DNA from: CAYFPS01 sp964345075 | Lineage (GTDB): Bacteria; CAIWAD01 | Assembly: GCA_964345075.1 (NCBI GenBank) | Contig: CAYFPS010000013.1 | Span: forward strand, 1 to 64,000 | DNA length: 64,000 bases | Direction of reading: 5' to 3' | Shown: in pieces, positions 9,572 through 17,678 of the stretch | How the letters are laid out: the number at the start of each line of letters is the position of its first letter | How positions within the stretch are numbered: the stretch's first letter is position 1 | Translations under genes and position numbers: made by a program | The notes under the pieces: model-generated | The model's input: only the letters and a program-made list of their open reading frames with translations | What the model was told of the DNA's origin: nothing | Databases searched by the model: none

Positions 9572-9605
9572 GGGGCAAGGCCGATGGTCTTGCCCCTTTT
9601 CTCTT
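9572..9605 (+). terminator. Rho-independent terminator after trmO
   Basis: GGGGCAAG and CTTGCCCC arms around a short loop are followed by TTTTCTCTTTTT, about 40 bases after the trmO stop. Confidence 0.85.
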
Positions 9606-9646
9606 TTTGCAGCAAGGTTCCGGGGTCGACCCTGGCACCAACCTGG

Positions 9647-9692
9647 CGCCTGGCGAAGTGCCGAATTCATTCGGCACGGCTCCGCTTCAGGT
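9647..9692. repeat. Structured intergenic repeat, partial copy B1
   Basis: This is a fragment of the repeat family that keeps only the hairpin GTGCCGAATTCATTCGGCAC (9658-9677) and the following GGCTCCGCTTCAG. It sits just upstream of the full copy B2. Confidence 0.65.
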
Positions 9693-9712
9693 AGACAGTC
9701 ATCAGGTGTTTG

Positions 9713-9956
9713 CAGTCACTGAAAAACTTTGGCTGGATTCAGATCTGTCAGGGCTGTTTGACGGGGCTTTTGAAATAGCTTTAGCTCCCCTGGCACTCCC
9801 CCGGCACTCCCCCGGAACTCCCCAGGCACCGAGCAGGCCAGTGGGTCAGTTGTCGACGCAGTCAGCAAATGGCCCCTGGCGTAGTGCCGAATTCATTCGG
9901 CACCTCTCCGCTTCAGGGAAGACCGTCTTCGGGCTGACGCTGAAGCGGACGGGCAC
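9713..9956. repeat. Structured intergenic repeat, copy B2
   Basis: This copy follows copy A (3438-3667) along its whole length with scattered substitutions: the CAGTCACTGAAAAAC head, CTTTAGCTCCCCTGGCACT with tandem CCCCCGGCACT units, GGCCAGTGGGTCAGTTG, hairpin at 9884-9903 and GAAGACCGTCTTC. Together with B1 it occupies most of the 499-base gap between trmO and the M14 peptidase gene. Confidence 0.7.
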
Positions 9957-10030
9957 AGCATTTGCAACACCATTATCAAGTCCAACCGACCCAAAGAAGA
10001 ATCATCCCTGAGAACGGAGGCAAATCCAAC

Positions 10031-13000
10031 ATGCGGACATGCAAGTTGTTGTCTGTACTGATGAGCTTTGCTCTTTTTGCGCAGCTCTCGGTTGCGAGTG
10101 TTCAAAATCCGAGCAGAACCCTGTTGAGAATTGAACAGGCCAACCAGGTGCAATTGGATCTCCTTGTCGCCGCAAGGGTTGATATCGATCAGGTTCGCGG
10201 TCTGGGAACGGCAAGCGTCTGGATGCCACGTGGCATGGCGGAAATTGATCTTTGGCTGAGCGCGGACGAGCGGGTGAAGCTGGAGCGGCAGGGCCTTCGC
10301 TTTATCGAGATTCCCAACGAGGCTCATGAAATGTGGCAGGCGCTTCAGGAGCTTCCCGCCCGCGATCGTGCCTATCACGACAATGACCAGATCGAAAGTC
10401 TCCTGCTGAGCTATGAAAGTGCCTACCCGAATCTTTGTCAGGTCTTCTCGATCGGGCAGAGCGTTCAGGGCCGTGACCTCTGGGTCATCAAGATCTCCGA
10501 CAATGTGAACGTCGACGAGGACGAGCCGGAGTTCAAGTACGTCTCGACCATGCATGGTGACGAACCCGTTGGCACCGAGATGATTCTCGAGCTGGTGGAT
10601 GACCTGCTCACCGGTTATGGCAGTGACTCGCGCATGACAACGCTTGTCGATGAGGTCGAGATGTACTTCCTGCCAATGATGAATCCGGATGGCAACGCAC
10701 TGGGACAGCGCTACAATGCAAACGGCTACGACCTGAACCGCAACTTCCCGGATCCCTATTCCAGCCCAAGCAATACGCCCAATGGTCGCCCGGTAGAGGT
10801 CCAGCTGGTGATGAACTGGTCGCAGGGCCGTGACTTTGCCATGAGCGCCAACTTCCACGGCGGGGCGACGGTGGTGAACTATCCGCGTGACAACAATCCC
10901 ACCGGCAGTTCGGTTTACACGGCTTCCGATGATGATGACCTCTTCATCGAGATGAGCCTCGACTACAGCATGGACAATCTGCCCATGTACAACGGCTCCT
11001 TCTCGCAAGGAATCACCAATGGCGCGGCCTGGTATGCGATTGACGGCGGCATGCAGGATTGGCACTACGTATACGAAGGCGGCATGGAGGTCTGTGTCGA
11101 GCTCTACAATACCAAGTGGCCGAATTCCTCTTTGCTTCCGGGCCTTTGGGACGACAACCGCGAGAGCATGATCAGCTACATGGAGTGGGTCCTGCGCGGA
11201 GTTCGCGGCATTGTAACGTCCAGCACAACCGGCCTGCCGCTAGAAGGCGTGTCCGTTCGCATGACGAACAGCGACTTTATCACCTGGTCATCGCCCGATG
11301 TTGGCAACTACCACCGCATCCTTCTGCCGGGAAGTTACACGCTCGAGTTCAGCAAGAGCGGTTATGTGACACAATCCATCAGTGGAGTCAGTGTCGGCTC
11401 CGGTGATGCAACACGGCTGGATGTTGCCCTTGTGCCGGAGACTCCTCAGCCCGCCCTGGAACTTGCCGCTGTATCCGTCATCGATGGAGGCAACAGCGCG
11501 CTTGATCCCGGTGAGGCGGCCACACTGCGCCTACAGGTCTCCAATACGGGGACGGATGTCGCCAGCAATCTGCTTGTATCACTGGCCACATCAAGCCCCT
11601 ACATCAGCAATCTTGGCTCAGCTGTTTCGCTGGGAAGCGTCAATCCTGGACAGACAGTCACGGCTGATTTTTCACTGACGGTTGACGCGGCTGCTCCCAT
11701 TGGCAGTTCGGCCTCCTTCACGGCAATTGCGGCGTGTGACGAACTAAGCGAGAGCTTCCCGATCAGCCAGTCGATTGGACTGGTAATTGAAGGATTTGAA
11801 AGCGGGAACTTCACAGCCTGGGATTGGCAGCAGTCGGGCAATGCTTCCTGGCTTGTGCAGAGCAGCAATGTCTACGACGGCAGCTATGCCGCCAAGGCGG
11901 GAACGATCACACACAATCAGAACTCGGTGCTGAGCCTGACCTTGAATGTGACACAGGCAGGAACAATTTCCTTTGCCTATGCCGTCAGCAGCGAGTCCGG
12001 TTACGACTTCCTGAGCTTTGCAATTGATGGTGTAACACAGGGCGAATGGGCGGGCACAGTCGCCTGGACAGAGGCCAGCTATGCCGTCGGCGCGGGCTCA
12101 CACACTTTCAGCTGGACCTACGACAAGGATGGGTCGGTTTCCAGCGGCAGTGATACAGCCTGGATCGACTCCATCCTCATGCCCCCGACCAGCGCACCGC
12201 TCTACCCGGACATCACGGTCGCGCCACTCGCGCTGGACTTCCTGGTTGCCCCTGGAGCAAGCAGCCAGCAGACCTTGGAAATCGGGAACCTTGGTGAAGG
12301 CCCACTTGAGTGGTCACTTAGTTTTGTGGAAACGACCCCAGCAGCGCGCAGCATTGCCGGGTCAACAATCAGCACAAGCCTTGTCGAATACAACGCCGGT
12401 GAGAGCTTCACCCTTCCACTAAGCCTGACGAACACATCCACCGACAACGAGTGGATCTCCGCAGCCAGCATGTCGCTGCCTTCAGGTGTCACGGTTACCG
12501 GTGGTGCAAACTTCACTGGCGGATCGGCTGGCGACCTTGCATACGATGGCGTCACGGGCAATGGTGTCACCGTTTCATGGACAGACCCCAATGGTGGCTA
12601 TGGCCAGATTTACCCTGGCGAGACAGCAAGTGGAAGCCTGAGCCTCACGGTCGATGCCGGCTTCAGTGGCGATCTTGTGATTCCATGGACGATAACCGGT
12701 GACATCTGGGGTGCGGACCCCCACGAGGTTTCAGGCAGCCTGACTCTTACCGCTGGCGGCCCGGTTGTACCACCCTTCCTCAGTTGGGATACGGCCAGCG
12801 GAACCGTACTGCCCGGTGTCAACAGCATGATCACGTTGACGGCCGATGCCGGCGAGCGCGTGGCGGGCGACTACACCGGCACGCTCTCCATTTTGAGCAA
12901 CGATCCCGCGACCGGCCTGATTGAAATCCCCGTGCTGATGACCATTGGTGCGCTGGCGCTTGATCCCGTGACGGATCTCAGCATCCAGTTCAACGAGGGT

Positions 13001-13171
13001 AGCCTGCTGCTTGAGTGGACGGCCATCGCGGGCGCGTCGAGCTACAGGGTTGAGCAGCTCCCTGCGCCCGGTGGAAGCTGGGAAGCCCTGACAACCACGG
13101 CACTTCCCTCAGCGACAATCAGTGCCGTGGAAGATGCCGTTGTGCTCTTCCGCGTGATCGCATTGAACTGA
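10031..13171 (+). CDS. Secreted zinc carboxypeptidase (M14) with accessory beta domains
   Basis: The ATG at 10031, ten bases after CGGAGG, starts a signal peptide (LLSVLMSFALFAQLSVA); the product is 1046 residues. M14 zinc ligands are visible: HGDE (His 175, Glu 178) and His 276 in SANFHGG. The substrate-binding motif DLNRNFPD is present, and the catalytic Glu is probably about 357 in VELYNTKWP. Downstream come a carboxypeptidase-regulatory-like domain, a CARDB-like domain (GGNSALDPGEAATLRL), an anchor-J-like module, an Ig-like module nearly matching the S8 protein at window start, and the terminal FnIII-like module (LFRVIALN). An exported exopeptidase; it probably acts with the C25 enzyme downstream. 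Confidence 0.92.
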   Translation: MRTCKLLSVLMSFALFAQLSVASVQNPSRTLLRIEQANQVQLDLLVAARVDIDQVRGLGTASVWMPRGMAEIDLWLSADERVKLERQGLRFIEIPNEAHEMWQALQELPARDRAYHDNDQIESLLLSYESAYPNLCQVFSIGQSVQGRDLWVIKISDNVNVDEDEPEFKYVSTMHGDEPVGTEMILELVDDLLTGYGSDSRMTTLVDEVEMYFLPMMNPDGNALGQRYNANGYDLNRNFPDPYSSPSNTPNGRPVEVQLVMNWSQGRDFAMSANFHGGATVVNYPRDNNPTGSSVYTASDDDDLFIEMSLDYSMDNLPMYNGSFSQGITNGAAWYAIDGGMQDWHYVYEGGMEVCVELYNTKWPNSSLLPGLWDDNRESMISYMEWVLRGVRGIVTSSTTGLPLEGVSVRMTNSDFITWSSPDVGNYHRILLPGSYTLEFSKSGYVTQSISGVSVGSGDATRLDVALVPETPQPALELAAVSVIDGGNSALDPGEAATLRLQVSNTGTDVASNLLVSLATSSPYISNLGSAVSLGSVNPGQTVTADFSLTVDAAAPIGSSASFTAIAACDELSESFPISQSIGLVIEGFESGNFTAWDWQQSGNASWLVQSSNVYDGSYAAKAGTITHNQNSVLSLTLNVTQAGTISFAYAVSSESGYDFLSFAIDGVTQGEWAGTVAWTEASYAVGAGSHTFSWTYDKDGSVSSGSDTAWIDSILMPPTSAPLYPDITVAPLALDFLVAPGASSQQTLEIGNLGEGPLEWSLSFVETTPAARSIAGSTISTSLVEYNAGESFTLPLSLTNTSTDNEWISAASMSLPSGVTVTGGANFTGGSAGDLAYDGVTGNGVTVSWTDPNGGYGQIYPGETASGSLSLTVDAGFSGDLVIPWTITGDIWGADPHEVSGSLTLTAGGPVVPPFLSWDTASGTVLPGVNSMITLTADAGERVAGDYTGTLSILSNDPATGLIEIPVLMTIGALALDPVTDLSIQFNEGSLLLEWTAIAGASSYRVEQLPAPGGSWEALTTTALPSATISAVEDAVVLFRVIALN

Positions 13172-13177
13172 CTAGTC

Positions 13178-13201
13178 CGGGGCGCTGCCATGCCCCGTTT
13201 T
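13178..13201 (+). terminator. Short hairpin terminator after the M14 peptidase gene
   Basis: CGGGGC and GCCCCG arms around an eight-base loop are followed by TTTT. The stem is short, so termination may be partial and the C25 gene 40 bases on could be co-transcribed. Confidence 0.55.
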
Positions 13202-13240
13202 GAATGACAGGAGAACAGCGGCCACAAGGCCGCCGAACAC

Positions 13241-16200
13241 ATGAGGTCCTTCGTGATACACAAACTGTTCATGATGGCGTTGATCGCGGGATTGTCTGCC
13301 GCCCCGCAAGCGCAAGCAGCCCTTCACCAGTTGGATTTGAACCAGCCCGGTCTTCGGGTTCTGGAGCAAAGCCAGCTTGGCCTGAGCTTGCAACTGGGAT
13401 TTTCCTCCCTTGAATGTTCAGAGGTTGAGCATCAGGGCGAGCGCTTTTCAACTCTGCAGCTCGATCAATGCGCCAGTGGTGGCGAGCCGGGGCACCCTGC
13501 AATGCCACGCTTCAGCAAATTGATTCAGGTGCCGCTCGGAGCTGAACTGGATGTCCATGTGAGTGCTGGTCGTCAACAGGAGTTCACTTTTGACGAGCTG
13601 GGCATTACACAGCCGCTGGCCCCCGCACAAGCACCGCGCAGCAAGGCCCTGAGTTCCGACGCGCATGCAATGATCATGGATCAGGCGGCCTACGCAGAGA
13701 GTCGGCTGGATGCCGCTCCGCGAGTCAGCATTGAGGATCTGGGTTTCATGCGAGGTGTCCGCCTGGCGCGGGTTCAGGTGGAGCCCATTCAGGTTGATGT
13801 AACACGACAGGAAATCAGGCTGTTTCAGGATCTCGAACTTCAGGTCAACTTCACAGGAGCTGACCTTGAGGCCACGGCTGAGCTGGCGGCCCGGACTCGT
13901 TCGCCCTATTTCGAGTCTGTTTATGCAGGCGCGTTGATCAACCACCAAGCCTTTTCAAACAGCCGTGATACAATCACCGAGTACCCCATCAGCTATGTGA
14001 TCGTTACGGATCCGATGTTCACGGCACAGCTGGCGGACTTCATCGAATGGAAGACGAAGAAGGGCTTCACGGTGATCGTCGGGGAAACCGGCAGCCCGGA
14101 GGTCGGCAGCACGACGACCAGCATCAAGGCCTGGCTGCAGGGGCTCTATAATGCGGCAACACCCGCCCAGCCTGCACCCTCCTTTGTGCTTTACGTGGGT
14201 GATGACAATCTGATTCCGGCCTGGGATGGCGGGGCGGGCTCCCACGTGACCGATCTGGACTATGTGTTGTATACGGGAAGCGATGATCTGCCCGAGGTGT
14301 ATTACGGACGCTTCAGCGCCCGTGATGCAGCACAGCTGCAGGCACAGATCGACAAGACACTCGAGTACGAACAGTACCAGATGCCGGATCCGGGCTATCT
14401 TGGCCAAAGCGTCCTGATCGCTGGTGTGGACAGCGGCTATGCTCCCACCCATGGCAACGGTCAGATCAACTACGGCACGACCTACTACTTCAATGCTGCC
14501 CATGGCATCACGTCCAGCACCTATCTCTATCCGACATCTTCCGAATCATGGGTGGATGCGCAGGTCGTGGCCGACGTTAGCGCTGGTGCAGGATTCGTGA
14601 ATTACACGGCGCATGGCAGCCAGACATCCTGGGCTGATCCGTCCTTCACCATCACCAATATCAACTCCTTGAGCAATGCTCACATGTACCCGACGGTTGT
14701 CGGTAACTGCTGTCTTACAAACAGCTTCCAGGTGGAAACCTGTTTTGGTGAAGCCTGGCTGCGCGCGGAGAACAAGGGCGCTATCGGCTACATTGGCGGC
14801 TCCAACAACACCTACTGGGATGAAGACTACTGGTGGGGCGTGGGTTACGGCTCCGTGGTTGGCAGTGGTCCGGCCTATGAGGACACGGGACTTGGCGCAT
14901 ACGATGGAGCCTTCCATGATCACGGTGAGCCTTTTGCCGACTGGTATACCTGTCAGAGCGCACTGCTGACCCGTGGAAATCTGGCGGTTACCGAGGCAGG
15001 TTCAAGCCTGACGACCTACTATTGGGAGATCTACCACCTGATGGGTGATCCCAGCATCAGCACCTGGCTGGGCGTGCCCGACGCCAATACCGTGTCACAC
15101 CCGGAGGTGATCTTCCTTGGGCAGGGCAGCCTGAGTCTGAGCGCCGAAGCCTACTCCTATGTAGGCCTGAGTGTTGCCGGCGAGCTCAAGGCTTCCGGCC
15201 TGACCGATGCCAGTGGCAACCTTACGCTGGACTTCGATCCGATCACGGTAGCCACGGATGCGGATCTTGTTGTCACGCATCACCAGAAGATTCCCGTGAT
15301 CACAACCATTCCCTGTGTTCCCAATGACGGAGCCTATGTGACCCTTTCCAGCTATAGCCCGGCGCAGGCCGTATACGGCAGCACGGTGTCGCTGGATGTG
15401 GCGCTGGAGAACATTGGAACCGTGGGTGCGACGGATGTTACAGCCACCTTGACCACGGCAAACGCCTATGCAAGTCTTGGCGATGGAAGTGAATCCTATG
15501 GGACTATTGCCGCCGGTGCCACGGCCAATGGTACGGGCGCTTTTGCTTTCAGCCTGGCTGATGGTGTGCCCGATCAGGAAGAGATTCAGTTTGATCTTTC
15601 CGTCAGCGGCACGGCCCGTGATACATGGAATGCAAGCCTTAACGTGACGGCACAGGCTCCCAGCCTGCATGCGGGCATGACAAGTGTCGATGACGCAGCA
15701 GGAGGAAACGGCAACAATCGCATGGACCCCGGCGAGACCGTAACCCTTGAGATTCCCGTGACGAACAGCGGACACGCCGCTACTATCAGTGGGTCGGCCA
15801 CGCTTTCCACAAGCTCGACCTGGATCAGCCTGCTGGATGTATCACAGGCTGTGAATGCGATTAGCGCCGGCGAAACCCGCACTCTTCTTTTTGACGTGCT
15901 TGTTTCGGCGGATGCGCCAATTGGAACACCGGCGGGCTTCAGCATGGTGCTTGACGCCGGTGCCTATGACATGAACACGGGCTTCACCTTCCCGATCGGT
16001 CTGGTGCTCGAGGACTTTGAAAGTGCGTCCTTCGCTGTTTTCCCCTGGGAGCAGGTGGGAGCCGCCCCCTGGCAGATTGCCGCTTCACCCTACGAGGGCA
16101 GCTGGTGCGCCCAGTCCGGATCGATCACGCACAATGAGCAGAGCCAGCTGGTGCTGACCGTGGACATTCAGAGCGCCGATGACATCAGCTTCTATTACAA

Positions 16201-17626
16201 GGTTTCATCGGAGTCCAACTACGACTACCTGCGCTTCTACATTGACGGAGTGGAGCAGGCCTCATGGTCCGGCACGGTAGACTGGAGTCTGGGAACCTAC
16301 CCGGTTAGCGTGGGCACGCACACATTCATGTGGGCCTATACCAAGGACGGCTCAGTGGACACAGGCAGCGACTGTGCCTGGATTGATTACATCGTCTTCC
16401 CTGCACTTGGCCTGCCGCCTGCACCAGCCATCTCTGTGGGGCCAACCGATGTCGAGACCTGGGTTGAGCCTGGCTTCATCGGTACCGAGTACCTGACCAT
16501 TGCCAATCAGGGCGAGGGCGAGCTGAACTGGTCGGCCTCCTTTACAACAAACAGCCCCACTGTGGCTTCAATTCCTTCCATGAAGCTCGGTAAGGATGAA
16601 GCCGACCCGAGACAGGGTCATGTATCACGCGACGGGGGTGGCCCGGACAACTTTGGTTACACTTTCGTAGACAGCAATGAGCCTGATGGCCCCACCTATT
16701 CATGGGTGGATATCAGTGGCATTGGCACGGCAGGAACATTTGGTGATGACTCCAACAGCGGCCCCATCAGTCTGGGCTTCAGCATGCCCTTCTACGGAAA
16801 CACCTTCAGCTCGGTCAATGTCTGCTCGAATGGTTTCTTGAGTTTCACCAGTACTTCCACGGCCTATTCGAATCAGGGCATTCCCACAGGTGGCGAGCCG
16901 GAGAATCTGATTGCGCCCTTCTGGGATGACTTGAATCCTTCAAGTGGCGGCACGATTTACACCTGGAGCGATGCAGCCAATGGACGCTTCATTGTCCAGT
17001 GGGATGCTGTGCCACGCTACGGCAACACTTCCGCGCTCGAGACCTTCCAGGCAATCCTCTACGCCGACGGTAGAATCGTCTTCCAGTACGAGACCATCAG
17101 CGACGCCCTGAGTGTGACGGTCGGTATTGAAAATGCCGACGGAAGTGATGGCCTGGAGGTAGTTGCCAACGCAGACTATCTGGCGAGCGGCATGGCCATT
17201 GAGTTTGCCTTTGAAGAGCCATGGTTCTTTGTCACACCGGCATCCGGAACGGTTCTGCCCGGTGGATCTCAGCAGGTGACGCTGGACTTCTCAGCCATGG
17301 AGATTCTGGAAGAGGGTGACTATCAGGCGATCCTCTACATCAGCAGTAACGATCCATCCAGCCCCTTGCTAAGCATCTCGGTTGTGATGCATGTGGGAAC
17401 GCTGGCCCTTGACGCTCCCGTGCTGACCATCAGCTCGCCTAACGCCTGTGCTACACAGATTGACTGGGAGCCCGTCCCGGGGGCGACTGCTTACAAGATC
17501 TGGACACGGTCCAGCATGACAGAACCATGGCTTCTGGAGGCAACCACGACCTATACCTTCCTGGATATTGACTGCATCATTTCGGGAACACGACGCTTCT
17601 ATCGTGTTACAGCTGTGATGGAATAA
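13241..17626 (+). CDS. Gingipain-like cysteine peptidase (C25), giant multidomain exported protein
   Basis: The 1461-residue product has a signal peptide near residues 10-28 and a propeptide-like region to about 240. The C25 catalytic domain runs from YPISYVIVTDPMF to about 620. The catalytic His is about 458 (NYTAHGSQTSW) and the Cys about 490 or 491 (VVGNCCLTNSF), the spacing expected for gingipains. CARDB-like repeats, an anchor-J-like module, a SNGFLSF/LIAPFWDD domain also found in the S8 protein at 25529, and a terminal FnIII-like module (RRFYRVTAVME) follow. In Porphyromonas C25 enzymes are T9SS cargo, which fits the PorX-like gene at 61506. The start ATG lacks a strong ribosome site. 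Confidence 0.9.
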   Translation: MRSFVIHKLFMMALIAGLSAAPQAQAALHQLDLNQPGLRVLEQSQLGLSLQLGFSSLECSEVEHQGERFSTLQLDQCASGGEPGHPAMPRFSKLIQVPLGAELDVHVSAGRQQEFTFDELGITQPLAPAQAPRSKALSSDAHAMIMDQAAYAESRLDAAPRVSIEDLGFMRGVRLARVQVEPIQVDVTRQEIRLFQDLELQVNFTGADLEATAELAARTRSPYFESVYAGALINHQAFSNSRDTITEYPISYVIVTDPMFTAQLADFIEWKTKKGFTVIVGETGSPEVGSTTTSIKAWLQGLYNAATPAQPAPSFVLYVGDDNLIPAWDGGAGSHVTDLDYVLYTGSDDLPEVYYGRFSARDAAQLQAQIDKTLEYEQYQMPDPGYLGQSVLIAGVDSGYAPTHGNGQINYGTTYYFNAAHGITSSTYLYPTSSESWVDAQVVADVSAGAGFVNYTAHGSQTSWADPSFTITNINSLSNAHMYPTVVGNCCLTNSFQVETCFGEAWLRAENKGAIGYIGGSNNTYWDEDYWWGVGYGSVVGSGPAYEDTGLGAYDGAFHDHGEPFADWYTCQSALLTRGNLAVTEAGSSLTTYYWEIYHLMGDPSISTWLGVPDANTVSHPEVIFLGQGSLSLSAEAYSYVGLSVAGELKASGLTDASGNLTLDFDPITVATDADLVVTHHQKIPVITTIPCVPNDGAYVTLSSYSPAQAVYGSTVSLDVALENIGTVGATDVTATLTTANAYASLGDGSESYGTIAAGATANGTGAFAFSLADGVPDQEEIQFDLSVSGTARDTWNASLNVTAQAPSLHAGMTSVDDAAGGNGNNRMDPGETVTLEIPVTNSGHAATISGSATLSTSSTWISLLDVSQAVNAISAGETRTLLFDVLVSADAPIGTPAGFSMVLDAGAYDMNTGFTFPIGLVLEDFESASFAVFPWEQVGAAPWQIAASPYEGSWCAQSGSITHNEQSQLVLTVDIQSADDISFYYKVSSESNYDYLRFYIDGVEQASWSGTVDWSLGTYPVSVGTHTFMWAYTKDGSVDTGSDCAWIDYIVFPALGLPPAPAISVGPTDVETWVEPGFIGTEYLTIANQGEGELNWSASFTTNSPTVASIPSMKLGKDEADPRQGHVSRDGGGPDNFGYTFVDSNEPDGPTYSWVDISGIGTAGTFGDDSNSGPISLGFSMPFYGNTFSSVNVCSNGFLSFTSTSTAYSNQGIPTGGEPENLIAPFWDDLNPSSGGTIYTWSDAANGRFIVQWDAVPRYGNTSALETFQAILYADGRIVFQYETISDALSVTVGIENADGSDGLEVVANADYLASGMAIEFAFEEPWFFVTPASGTVLPGGSQQVTLDFSAMEILEEGDYQAILYISSNDPSSPLLSISVVMHVGTLALDAPVLTISSPNACATQIDWEPVPGATAYKIWTRSSMTEPWLLEATTTYTFLDIDCIISGTRRFYRVTAVME

Positions 17627-17642
17627 GTGGTTCACGCCAAAG

Positions 17643-17676
17643 AAAAAGGGCCATGCCGCTAGCGGCGTGGCCCTTT
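17643..17676. terminator. Bidirectional terminator between the C25 gene and ppc
   Basis: AAAAAGGGCCA and TGGCCCTTTT arms enclose a GCCGCTAGCGGC core. A-rich and T-rich flanks let it serve the convergent genes on both strands. Confidence 0.88.
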
Positions 17677-17678
17677 TG

